Source: Sphingobacterium siyangense (GTDB lineage: Bacteria; Bacteroidota; Bacteroidia; Sphingobacteriales; Sphingobacteriaceae). From it: a stretch of DNA of 64,000 nt. The position numbers were made by a program, and so were the translations under genes. Shown here in pieces: positions 57,136 to 64,000 of this stretch. The DNA is taken from positions 1 to 64,000 of the forward strand of contig NZ_VLKR01000012.1 of NCBI RefSeq assembly GCF_007830445.1, written 5' to 3'. The notes under the pieces are model-generated. The model was not told where the DNA came from. It did not search any database and was given only the letters and a program-made list of their open reading frames with translations. The number at the start of each line of letters is the position of its first letter. The stretch's first letter is position 1.

Positions 57136-59136
57136 TTACTTAGCCTGTGTTTCTTGCACTTTTTGAGATTCTTTATATACTTTACTGTCCTCGTCATCCA
57201 TGTCCATGTCGAGATCCTCTTCTTTGTATTTTCCCATTTTTAAATGAAAGTTATCTGGAGTGCCCGTAATTCGCATAGGTATCCCAAAGATTCCAAAAGG
57301 AGGTAAGCCCAGTCTAAAACCCAGGTTCATCCGTCCGTCTAAGGTTACTTGGCCTTCAAAGCGAGGCCTGAATCCCATCATTTTCATTTTCGTGCGTTCG
57401 ATGGTCATCACATTATTTTTGATATGGGATTTAATAACAACTTTTTTTACTTCGCCATCCTTCAATTTTTCTTTGGAAGTAGATTGACTAATTCCATTGA
57501 GTAGTTTGAAGCCTCTGAACTTAATCTGATTTAGCGTTAAGGATCCCTCGCCGACGATAGAAGGCATTACTGGTTGCATATTGCCATTCAATAGGCCACC
57601 CAATTTGTAATCCAATGAAACAAGACCATAAGCATTTTTGGCAGAGCTAACCATTTCCCTGAACATCGGTATCTCTTTGTAAGCGCGTTGAATATCAAAG
57701 CTGTCGGCTTTCACCGCATAATCAAAACTTGCTCTACGTGGATTTATGGGACGATAACTTCCGTTCATATCTACTTTCAGTCCCGCAAGTTCAAAGTTTG
57801 TCTTATTAAGTGTCATCTTACCTTCTTTTACCTGTAGGTCTCCTTTGAAATCTTTGATATTCATTTTGTTATATGATATGGCGTTGACAAGCCCTAAGAC
57901 CTGAACGTCCAAATTTTTGGGGAGAAGAACCACACCGCTTTCGGACGTGCCTGTAGCTGTCGAGGAAGATGGTGATCCGAAAACCATGAAATCATCCACA
58001 TTGATTTTCTTGCTGCTGAGTGTAAATTGACCTTTTAACGGTGCTTGACTACTTGTTGCATAATTAATAATATTGTTGAGATATCCTTTGATGGAAATAT
58101 CATTCTTAGCATAGGCAACCAGGAATTTATCGAAATTCATTTTCTCCTGATTAAAACTGAAGTTCCCACTTCGAATTGCAATAGGCTGTGGAAGCATGTC
58201 GGACTGAACCTGGATATTTCCAATACTTAACCGACCGCTATTTTGAAGTCGGTTATAATGACCATTGGTGGCATCGCTCTGTAAGCCTTTTAAACTGAAA
58301 TCTGTATAGATAAAGCCATCGACATTGGTACCATCCAATGCAAAGAGTTTATAAATAGGGCCGAGATTGAGCTTACCCTTGGACTGTATGTTGTATTTGA
58401 TGTTATTGAAGTTCTTGAGGTCTGCATTCAAGAAAAAAGGTTCACCCGCAAATGTAAACGATACCGGTAGGATTTTGACATTCAGATCTCGAAGTGAACC
58501 TTTTTCGCTATTGACAAAAGCTTCGACCTGAATATTTTCCATCGGGATAGGATAATCATTTGACTTGATCAATCCATTCTTCATCACGATGGACGTATTG
58601 GTTTCGGGAAAAATGTTTCGTTTGAGATCTACATAACCTTTTGCTATGAGGTTGACATCCACCAATCCGGCCAATTCGACTTGTTTAATTGGATAGAATT
58701 TTTTGATATCTGCTAAATTAAATGATGCCTTTAAATCGGAATTGACTGCAATTTTATTAAAATCCGTTATTGAAATAAATCCTTTTATATAATTGTTAAG
58801 TGCTTGAACAGAAATATCATGTATTGCTATTGATGCACTTTTTAACTGGCCATCGGGATCCTTTGCTTCCAGACGATAGGCAATTTTGTCCAATCCCTGT
58901 GGGAGCTTAGCCAATTTGAATTTACCATCTACGAGTGTATTTTTGATATCAAAAGTAGGAATGGATGCGACGTATTCCTGTTCGCGTTTTTGGAGCCCTA
59001 CCTGACGAATAGCTTTGGCGTATGTGCCGTCGATTTTCGCGTCAAGATTCCACTTTCCACCGAAAGAAAAATCGGGAAACTGTAGCGAGGCATGGAGTTT
59101 ATCGAGATTAAGATCACTTTTTATGTTGGCATGCAC
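57136..59136 (-). CDS. AsmA-family protein, C-terminal part (frameshifted)
   Basis: The 666 residues as read from a GTG at 59136 lack a signal peptide and start in the middle of a domain. They hold the beta-rich repeat typical of AsmA/YhdP-type proteins and the AsmA C-terminal domain (GLVSLDYKLGGLLNG, GEGSLTLNQIKFRGFKLLNGIS, MGFRPRFEGQVTLDGRMNLGFRLGLPPFGIFGIPMRITGTPDNFHLKMG). The segment is joined in function to the upstream ORF 59139-60365 by a single missing base near 59192. AsmA-like proteins are anchored in the inner membrane and thought to bridge the envelope and carry lipids; the acidic tail (KEEDLDMDMDDEDSK) is usual. Alone it would not be exported. Confidence 0.85.
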   Translation of the reverse strand: MHANIKSDLNLDKLHASLQFPDFSFGGKWNLDAKIDGTYAKAIRQVGLQKREQEYVASIPTFDIKNTLVDGKFKLAKLPQGLDKIAYRLEAKDPDGQLKSASIAIHDISVQALNNYIKGFISITDFNKIAVNSDLKASFNLADIKKFYPIKQVELAGLVDVNLIAKGYVDLKRNIFPETNTSIVMKNGLIKSNDYPIPMENIQVEAFVNSEKGSLRDLNVKILPVSFTFAGEPFFLNADLKNFNNIKYNIQSKGKLNLGPIYKLFALDGTNVDGFIYTDFSLKGLQSDATNGHYNRLQNSGRLSIGNIQVQSDMLPQPIAIRSGNFSFNQEKMNFDKFLVAYAKNDISIKGYLNNIINYATSSQAPLKGQFTLSSKKINVDDFMVFGSPSSSTATGTSESGVVLLPKNLDVQVLGLVNAISYNKMNIKDFKGDLQVKEGKMTLNKTNFELAGLKVDMNGSYRPINPRRASFDYAVKADSFDIQRAYKEIPMFREMVSSAKNAYGLVSLDYKLGGLLNGNMQPVMPSIVGEGSLTLNQIKFRGFKLLNGISQSTSKEKLKDGEVKKVVIKSHIKNNVMTIERTKMKMMGFRPRFEGQVTLDGRMNLGFRLGLPPFGIFGIPMRITGTPDNFHLKMGKYKEEDLDMDMDDEDSKVYKESQKVQETQAK

Positions 59137-59138
59137 GG

Positions 59139-60365
59139 TTACAGGGTGTAAACCTGCAATGTTGCCCTGTGCATTGAAATAGCCTGAAGCAGGTCAAATT
59201 GTTTAAGATCAATTTGTAGTGAGTCTGGATTCAGTGCCGGCAAGTCTATCCGTAATTTTGCATTCCAGTCTGTTAGCGGATTGGTGGATTGTTTATACGC
59301 GAGAAAGCCATTGTTGACCATGAGCCCAAGTGAAAGATTAGGCATTTTGTTGTTGTCGACAATATAATCACCTTCTAGATTAACAAAAACCTCAGATGTA
59401 CCTTTCACGGAGAGGTCCTTGATCCAAGAAGCGTAGTTATTTGGGACTAATGAAAGTAATTCGGCCAAGGTACTTTCCTGTGATTTTAATTTAAAATCTA
59501 GGTGATAACCATGGGAAATAAAAGACAACAATCCACGGAAACGAACTGGTAATTGATTTATTTTAATATCATTTCGTTCGAATACGAAGGATAACGTATT
59601 GGTATTGATCCGTGTTAGCAAATTGGCATCGATCGACTTTTTGTCCACATATAGTTCGTTGTCAAAAGAGAAGGAGAAAGATGCAATTTTTGCCCGTGTA
59701 TTTAAGTCAAATATATTTGACATGAGATCCCCCTTGCCTTCATATTCCAAATCCTTTGCTTCTATCTTAAGCGGAATAGAGCGGTCTTCGTAATGTAGAT
59801 TGGTTTTTTCCAGTTTAATCAGTTGGAAGGCTAAAGCACTGCTTTCGGAATTGTCTTGTGTTTTTGTGGAATCAGCGGGGCTAGATTTATAAATATTGTA
59901 ATTGGCATTACCCAGGGAGTCAACCAGAATGTTGATCTTTCCGCTGTTCACGATAAATTTATCGATGACAATTTTGGATTTGAGCAGGCTCATCAAATCC
60001 ACACCAAAACTGACTTTTTTCGCGGCAAGCAGCGTATCGTTTTTAAAAGGCTCGGCCCCTTTTAGTAAGACATCATCCATCGATGCAGTAAGCAAAGGGA
60101 ATTGATCAAAGAAGGTTAATCTTACTTTTGAATAATTTAACTCACCAGTAATATGCTCGTTTACGAGTGATTTGACCTTGCTATTTACTTCATTTTCGAA
60201 TATATAGGGAATAGATAATATGCTGATAACGAGTAGTACGACGATGCTTGTAAAAACGATAGCGATACGTTTCACAACTTTTATAAATGTTGCTTTTGAC
60301 ACTTTGTAATTTTTTGTGGTTACAAAAATCAGAAAATTATTATTAATCTTTATTAAATGCCCCAT
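59139..60365 (-). CDS. AsmA-family protein, N-terminal part (frameshifted)
   Basis: A 408-residue ORF with an N-terminal membrane anchor (VVKRIAIVFTSIVVLLVISILSIPYIF) and the AsmA N-terminal domain (NSKVKSLVNEHITGELNYSKVRLTFFDQFPLLTASMDDVLLKG, DKFIVNSGKINILVDSLGNANYNIY). It ends abruptly with an unrelated run (SMHRATLQVYTL) after FDLLQA, where the other frame continues sensibly as YFNAQGNIAGLHPVTV. The translation stop is 3 bases before the next ORF. The two parts make one protein of about 1,080 residues. The true start may be later than 60365. Function: envelope lipid transport or assembly, inferred from the family. Confidence 0.85.
   Translation of the reverse strand: MGHLIKINNNFLIFVTTKNYKVSKATFIKVVKRIAIVFTSIVVLLVISILSIPYIFENEVNSKVKSLVNEHITGELNYSKVRLTFFDQFPLLTASMDDVLLKGAEPFKNDTLLAAKKVSFGVDLMSLLKSKIVIDKFIVNSGKINILVDSLGNANYNIYKSSPADSTKTQDNSESSALAFQLIKLEKTNLHYEDRSIPLKIEAKDLEYEGKGDLMSNIFDLNTRAKIASFSFSFDNELYVDKKSIDANLLTRINTNTLSFVFERNDIKINQLPVRFRGLLSFISHGYHLDFKLKSQESTLAELLSLVPNNYASWIKDLSVKGTSEVFVNLEGDYIVDNNKMPNLSLGLMVNNGFLAYKQSTNPLTDWNAKLRIDLPALNPDSLQIDLKQFDLLQAISMHRATLQVYTL
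59185..59200 (-). other. Frameshift site in the AsmA gene
   Basis: On the minus strand the sequence is TTTGACCTGCTTCAGGCTATTTC. Read with one more C (GAC CCT GCT TCA GGC TAT TTC AAT) the frame runs from the upstream ORF into the downstream one without a stop. A CCC to CC deletion at 59192-59193 explains it fully. Confidence 0.85.
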
Positions 60366-60430
60366 TTATTTTGGTTAGCTCTTGGAATATGTCGTGTTTC
60401 ATTGACAAAAGGCTGGGTTAGAGCTTTCTT

Positions 60431-61825
60431 ATGAACTTGTTTGCTAAAGCTTTGAAAATTTTGATGTATTTTTGCGCCGTGAAATTTCGATTTAAAAATG
60501 CCGAACAGAAAAATAGTATTATCCTAATTGTCTGTTTGTTGTTGCTGCTGCTGGTAGGAGGGGGATTGCTCGGTGTTATCCATCATAAAGTTGATCGTCT
60601 TAAGAAAAGAATATTGATCGATTTTGCGGATGAGAATATGTTTCTTGTCAAAAAGCAATTGGAATTGCTACAGCAGGATCTGTACCTTTCTGAGAAAAAA
60701 ATATTGGAACAACCCACGTTTGATCCAAAGGAAAGTGGTGATTCCTTATTGGTCATTATCCCGGTAGGCCAACCTGATTATATAAGCCATAGGATGCTAA
60801 CATTGTTACGGACACGAACAATAAATCATCGGCTATATCATATCTATATGGATATCGAAAGGCTGAATGCTTATTTTTCGAAGCTCAATTTCGGAAGGCG
60901 GGCTTATTTTGAGATCTATGATGACCGCGGCATCTGTGTATATTCTCCAGATAATCGAAAATGGGGAAAGAGAAATACTGCCGCTGTGTCAAAACAGGGG
61001 CAAATTGTCCAGTCAGATTTTCTGCAGCTGGACGTGATGGTTAATTCCTATCCCTGTAACATTCTGTTTGTTGGTGGTGAAATCAAGGTGTATGTTCTCT
61101 TGTTGAGTATCGAAGAAGAAATCCAGGAATTGTTGACCTATAGTATCTTGCTCGGTGTGGGGTTAATGTTGGTGGCGATGGTATTGATCTATTTCAATGT
61201 TATGGAGCGACGCAAGATTCAACAATTGAAATTGCTTGCTTTGAAGCAGAAAAATGAATATACACAGATGCGTCTAGTACAATTGCGACAACAGATCAAT
61301 CCACATTTTCTATTCAATACATTTGGGTCGCTTCAGTACCTGATCGGAAAAGACGATGAACTGGCCAAGTCTTTTATTGGAAAGATGACCAAGGTTTATC
61401 GTAAAATGTTGCGTACAGATGAGGCAGAATGGTCTACGCTAAGGGAGGAACTGGAATTGGCCAAAGCCTATTTCTTTTTGCAGCAGGTGCGGTTCGGCGC
61501 GGCATTGCAGGATATGGATATAAATATTCCAAGAGAATTATTAGAACAGAAAATTCCACGTTTGGGTTTGCAAATGCTGATCGAGAATGCGATAAAGCAT
61601 ACACGCATTTCGAAAGAGAATCCGCTTACTATTCATTTAATCTATATACCCGAAACCAACCTGCTGGAGGTTAGCAACAACTGGCAGCCCAGACAGGGGG
61701 CAGAGCTTGAAGGTGAGGGGTACGGGCTCAAATATTTGTCATCCATCTATAATTACTATGCCATGGCAGGTTTTCATTTCGGGTTAGAGTCGGGGCAATT
61801 TATTGTGCGATTACCACTCGCATAA
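60431..61825 (+). CDS. LytS-type sensor histidine kinase
   Basis: A 464-residue membrane kinase: a first helix (IILIVCLLLLLLVGGGLLGVI, about 29-49), a periplasmic sensing segment (about 50-232, no known domain), a second helix (LLTYSILLGVGLMLVAMVLIYFNV, about 233-256), a His kinase domain with RQQINPHFLFNTFGSLQYL (His292) and the HATPase part (GLQMLIENAIKHTRIS, GEGYGLKYLSSIYNYY). LytS-type kinases pair with LytTR-domain response regulators; none is next to it in the window. A GTG at 60479, right after a TATTTTTG -7 element, is an alternative start. The repeats downstream (61858-61910) are of LytTR-site form. Confidence 0.92.
   Translation: MNLFAKALKILMYFCAVKFRFKNAEQKNSIILIVCLLLLLLVGGGLLGVIHHKVDRLKKRILIDFADENMFLVKKQLELLQQDLYLSEKKILEQPTFDPKESGDSLLVIIPVGQPDYISHRMLTLLRTRTINHRLYHIYMDIERLNAYFSKLNFGRRAYFEIYDDRGICVYSPDNRKWGKRNTAAVSKQGQIVQSDFLQLDVMVNSYPCNILFVGGEIKVYVLLLSIEEEIQELLTYSILLGVGLMLVAMVLIYFNVMERRKIQQLKLLALKQKNEYTQMRLVQLRQQINPHFLFNTFGSLQYLIGKDDELAKSFIGKMTKVYRKMLRTDEAEWSTLREELELAKAYFFLQQVRFGAALQDMDINIPRELLEQKIPRLGLQMLIENAIKHTRISKENPLTIHLIYIPETNLLEVSNNWQPRQGAELEGEGYGLKYLSSIYNYYAMAGFHFGLESGQFIVRLPLA
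60467..60474 (+). promoter_or_regulatory. -7 element near the kinase start
   Basis: TATTTTTG matches TAnnTTTG. TTTG at 60440-60443 is 23 bases upstream, longer than the usual 19. If used, transcription starts close to the GTG at 60479 and the ATG at 60431 would not be in the mRNA; another promoter upstream remains possible. Confidence 0.4.
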
Positions 61826-61857
61826 TGCTGTATATGAATAATGAAATTGGAGGTGTC

Positions 61858-61910
61858 TGCGTATTCATGTTTTTATAGTGCGTGTTCATCATTCTGAACT
61901 ACGTGTTCAT
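61858..61910. promoter_or_regulatory. Three 11-bp direct repeats at 21-bp spacing, candidate LytTR sites
   Basis: TGCGTATTCAT (61858-61868), TGCGTGTTCAT (61879-61889) and TACGTGTTCAT (61900-61910) are spaced exactly 21 bp apart. LytTR response regulators bind short direct repeats with a 12-bp gap (about 21-bp period), with a GTT-N-A/G core; copies two and three contain GTTCAT. The repeats lie between the kinase stop and the metalloprotease gene, with CAAATTTG at 61944-61951 (one base off TAnnTTTG) downstream. Confidence 0.6.
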
Positions 61911-62207
61911 CCCTTTATGTATTATTCTGTACAATATTTTTAACAAATTTGGCTCTTAATCCAGCGGTTTTAGTTTGTGATTAGCCTAATCTTATCCCAT
62001 AAAATGCCAAGGTCTTTATAAAGTGCAACTTATGATTGACCTCCATGGAATAGATGCAATTACTTTCTGATACAAAATCCGAAGCTAAAACAGGCTTAGG
62101 ATCAATAATGGATTTTCGGTTGATGTTACGTCGTCACCAGTGAAAAACAAATAGAATGCCACGAGCTCATTTATGCCTTTGAAAGCGAGCTCAAAAATAA
62201 TTATTTG
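61911..62207. other. Long leader region before the metalloprotease gene
   Basis: 297 bases after the repeats with no believable ORF. A GAGCTC word occurs at both 62163-62168 and 62187-62192, near the start codon. If the -7 element at 61944-61951 is used, the mRNA leader is about 250 bases. Confidence 0.35.
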
Positions 62208-64000
62208 ATGAAAAACACTTATACTAAGCTAGCCATTGGTCTTTTATTTTCGGCGGGTCTAATGCAATCTTGTTCTATATTGCAAACCGTAGGTTTAAGA
62301 AAAAAAGAGACGGTTACTTCTGCCAAAGATTCTACGGCAAAGAAAGATTCTACAGCTGCATACGACAAATTGTTGAAAGATGCGCGTGTGGATAGTGGAA
62401 TGTTTACTGTGATCCGTAAAGAAAACAACTACTACTTTGAAATTCCATTGAAAAAGATGGGGCAAGATATATTGTTGATCCAAAAGCTATCTTCTGTACC
62501 GTTGGCCTTGAATGAGGCTGGGGTAAACAAAGGGATGAATTATGAAAATAAGGTCATTCGTTTTACCCATCGTAAAGAGAAAAAAGAAGTGTGGGTTTCG
62601 GAGATTAAACCGCAGGTCGAAGTACCTAAGGGTGACGCAATAGCCGCTTCGGTATATGATAATTATCGCCCTTCTTATATTGAATCGTTTAAGATTGAAA
62701 GCTATTCAAAGGATTCAAGTGCCGTGGTGATCAAAGTCAATAAAGTATTTGACGGTTCAGAAAAAAGCTTTACGGATGTGTTTACGTCTTTGGGTTTGGG
62801 AACTTCACCTAAAACGAGTATATCTACCGTTGAAGACATTAAATCCTATGCGAATAATATCGTTGTGAAGTCTGTATTCTCTACCAAGGTCACTGAAGGT
62901 GATGAATCTGTACCGGTTTCTTTAGAAATTACAAGTAATCTTTACGAACTGCCTGAAAATCCTATGGTTGCGCGGTTTGCAGATCCAAGAGTAGGTTTCT
63001 TTACTTCACCACGTTGGTATTTTAATGATAAACAACAGGAACTGGATAAGAAAAATCTGGTCAATCGCTGGCGCTTAGAGCCGCGTGACGAAGATAAAGC
63101 GCGGTATCTGAAAGGGGAGTTGGTCGAACCAAAGAAACCGATTGTCTTTTATTTAGATCCGGCGACACCAAAACAGTGGCGACAAGCGATCATCGATGGA
63201 GTTCATGATTGGCAGGTTGCCTTTGAAGCTGCTGGTTTCAAAAATGCAATTCTGGCCAAACAACAGCCGGATAGTGTCAAATTTGATCCCGATGATGCCA
63301 ATGTATCCTCGATCGTTTACGCAGCATCTGCTCAGGCTAATGCCATGGGACCTTCTGTGGTCGATCCGCGCTCGGGGGAGATCCTTGAAGCCGATGTGAT
63401 CTGGTGGCACAACGTCATGACGATTTTAAATAGCTGGATGCGTATACAAACAGGTATAGTAGATACATCGGTACGATCCAATGTGTTTTCGGATGAAAAA
63501 ATGGCACATGCCATTCGCTTTGTTTCTTCCCATGAAATTGGGCATACCTTGGGTCTTATGCATAACATGGGCTCCTCGGCAAGTTTTCCTGTTGATTCAT
63601 TGCGTAGTAAAAGCTTCACCGCTAAAATGGGGGGGACTGCTCCTTCAATTATGGATTACGCTCGTTTCAATTATGTGGCACAACCCGAAGATGGTGTGGA
63701 ACAGATCACTCCCGTGATCGGTGCTTACGACAAGTATGCCATTGGCTGGGCTTACCGTTGGTATGGCAAAACGCAACCTTGGGATGAAATTCCTTTGCTG
63801 AGAAAGGAAATTGACAGCCATGTACATGATCCTATTTACCATTACGGTGAACAGCAAGATTCTAAAAATATCGTTGATCCGCGGGCTCAATCGGAAGATC
63901 TTGGTGACGACGCGATGAAAGCTGGTGAATATGGCATGCGGAATCTGCGTCGTATGATGCCTAATATTATCAACTGGACCACTAATGTAGGTGATGATTA
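62208..64000 (+). CDS. Secreted zinc metalloprotease (DUF5117/DUF5118), incomplete at window end
   Basis: A lipoprotein signal (IGLLFSAGLMQSCSIL, Cys near residue 22) begins the protein. A first domain (FTVIRKENNYYFEIPLKKMGQDILLIQKLSSVP) is of the DUF5118 type, then a DUF5117-like part, and then the zinc site HEIGHTLGLMHN (His442) in a metzincin-type HExxHxxGxxH, followed by the Met-turn SIMDYARFNY. It cleaves proteins outside the cell or at the surface. The frame runs out of the window at 64000, so length, any C-terminal domain and the stop are unknown. It follows candidate LytTR sites, which may control it. The ATG at 62208 precedes the signal. Confidence 0.9.
   Translation, partial: MKNTYTKLAIGLLFSAGLMQSCSILQTVGLRKKETVTSAKDSTAKKDSTAAYDKLLKDARVDSGMFTVIRKENNYYFEIPLKKMGQDILLIQKLSSVPLALNEAGVNKGMNYENKVIRFTHRKEKKEVWVSEIKPQVEVPKGDAIAASVYDNYRPSYIESFKIESYSKDSSAVVIKVNKVFDGSEKSFTDVFTSLGLGTSPKTSISTVEDIKSYANNIVVKSVFSTKVTEGDESVPVSLEITSNLYELPENPMVARFADPRVGFFTSPRWYFNDKQQELDKKNLVNRWRLEPRDEDKARYLKGELVEPKKPIVFYLDPATPKQWRQAIIDGVHDWQVAFEAAGFKNAILAKQQPDSVKFDPDDANVSSIVYAASAQANAMGPSVVDPRSGEILEADVIWWHNVMTILNSWMRIQTGIVDTSVRSNVFSDEKMAHAIRFVSSHEIGHTLGLMHNMGSSASFPVDSLRSKSFTAKMGGTAPSIMDYARFNYVAQPEDGVEQITPVIGAYDKYAIGWAYRWYGKTQPWDEIPLLRKEIDSHVHDPIYHYGEQQDSKNIVDPRAQSEDLGDDAMKAGEYGMRNLRRMMPNIINWTTNVGDD

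Noticed and set aside
61826..62207. A lost LytTR response regulator gene after the kinase
   Set aside because: None of the frames in this gap gives a LytTR or receiver motif; only the repeats suggest LytTR control.

Overview
The window looks like chromosomal DNA of a Sphingobacterium-like member of the Bacteroidota. The support is a SusC/SusD pair with an ECF sigma/FecR anti-sigma module, Bacteroidota-specific families (BT_3928-like, DUF1599, DUF4886, DUF3347), no Shine-Dalgarno-like leaders, and several matches to the Bacteroidota promoter form TTTG-N19-TAnnTTTG (best at rpsT, 3777-3807, and at the TonB receptor, 28007-28037). The assignment is from family content, not from a database search. 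There is no prophage, IS element, CRISPR array or tRNA gene that I can see; the only RNA gene is a 5S rRNA at the left edge, the tail of an rRNA operon.

Layout. 1-8.8 kb: 5S rRNA, a secreted DUF4886 protein with a DinB protein, sucD, an RNA methyltransferase divergent from rpsT, a DUF1080 protein, an AraC regulator divergent from an acetyl-CoA hydrolase/CoA-transferase, a frameshifted gene remnant and a second DinB protein. 9-14 kb: a GH29 fucosidase, an EthD-like gene whose signal peptide is cut by an amber codon, a beta-helix (GH141-like) protein with a C-terminal PDZ domain, and a DoxX protein. 14-24 kb: a secreted Tyr-rich protein and, on the minus strand, sigma factor - FecR - SusC (with STN domain) - SusD - discoidin lipoprotein, a complete surface-signalled glycan uptake unit. 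24-31 kb: BlaI/M56 pair with a double operator, gpmA, and a DtxR-type regulator divergent from a TonB receptor with operators placed in both promoters.

31-45 kb is mostly housekeeping: two small overlapping ORFs, a lone receiver protein, a P-type ATPase, a four-gene operon (DUF1599, BT_3928-like, aroK, glycerophosphodiester phosphodiesterase), a HipA-like kinase/DUF3037 pair, cysE-cysM, a VOC protein, a YeiH transporter, GNAT, MaoC and SRPBCC proteins, and an alpha/beta hydrolase. 46-51.4 kb is a copper-handling operon: a Cys/His-rich small protein, an HMA-like protein with DUF3347 that has lost its CxxC, a TRASH-like lipoprotein, a DUF3347 lipoprotein, a DUF2231 membrane protein and a multicopper oxidase fused to a CopB-like barrel. 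51.5-64 kb: an 11-bp tandem repeat, fabH, a MocR/GabR-type regulator divergent from a class III aminotransferase, a NUDIX hydrolase, a small secreted protein, an AsmA-family gene split by a frameshift, a LytS-type sensor kinase, a triple 21-bp-spaced direct repeat of LytTR-site form, and the start of a secreted zinc metalloprotease that runs off the window.

The most rewarding observations are regulatory: several regulator-linked intergenic regions hold exact repeats at helical spacing (AraC, BlaI, DtxR, MocR, LytTR), and three genes (EthD-like, the 8 kb remnant, AsmA) carry single-site disruptions visible at the nucleotide level.
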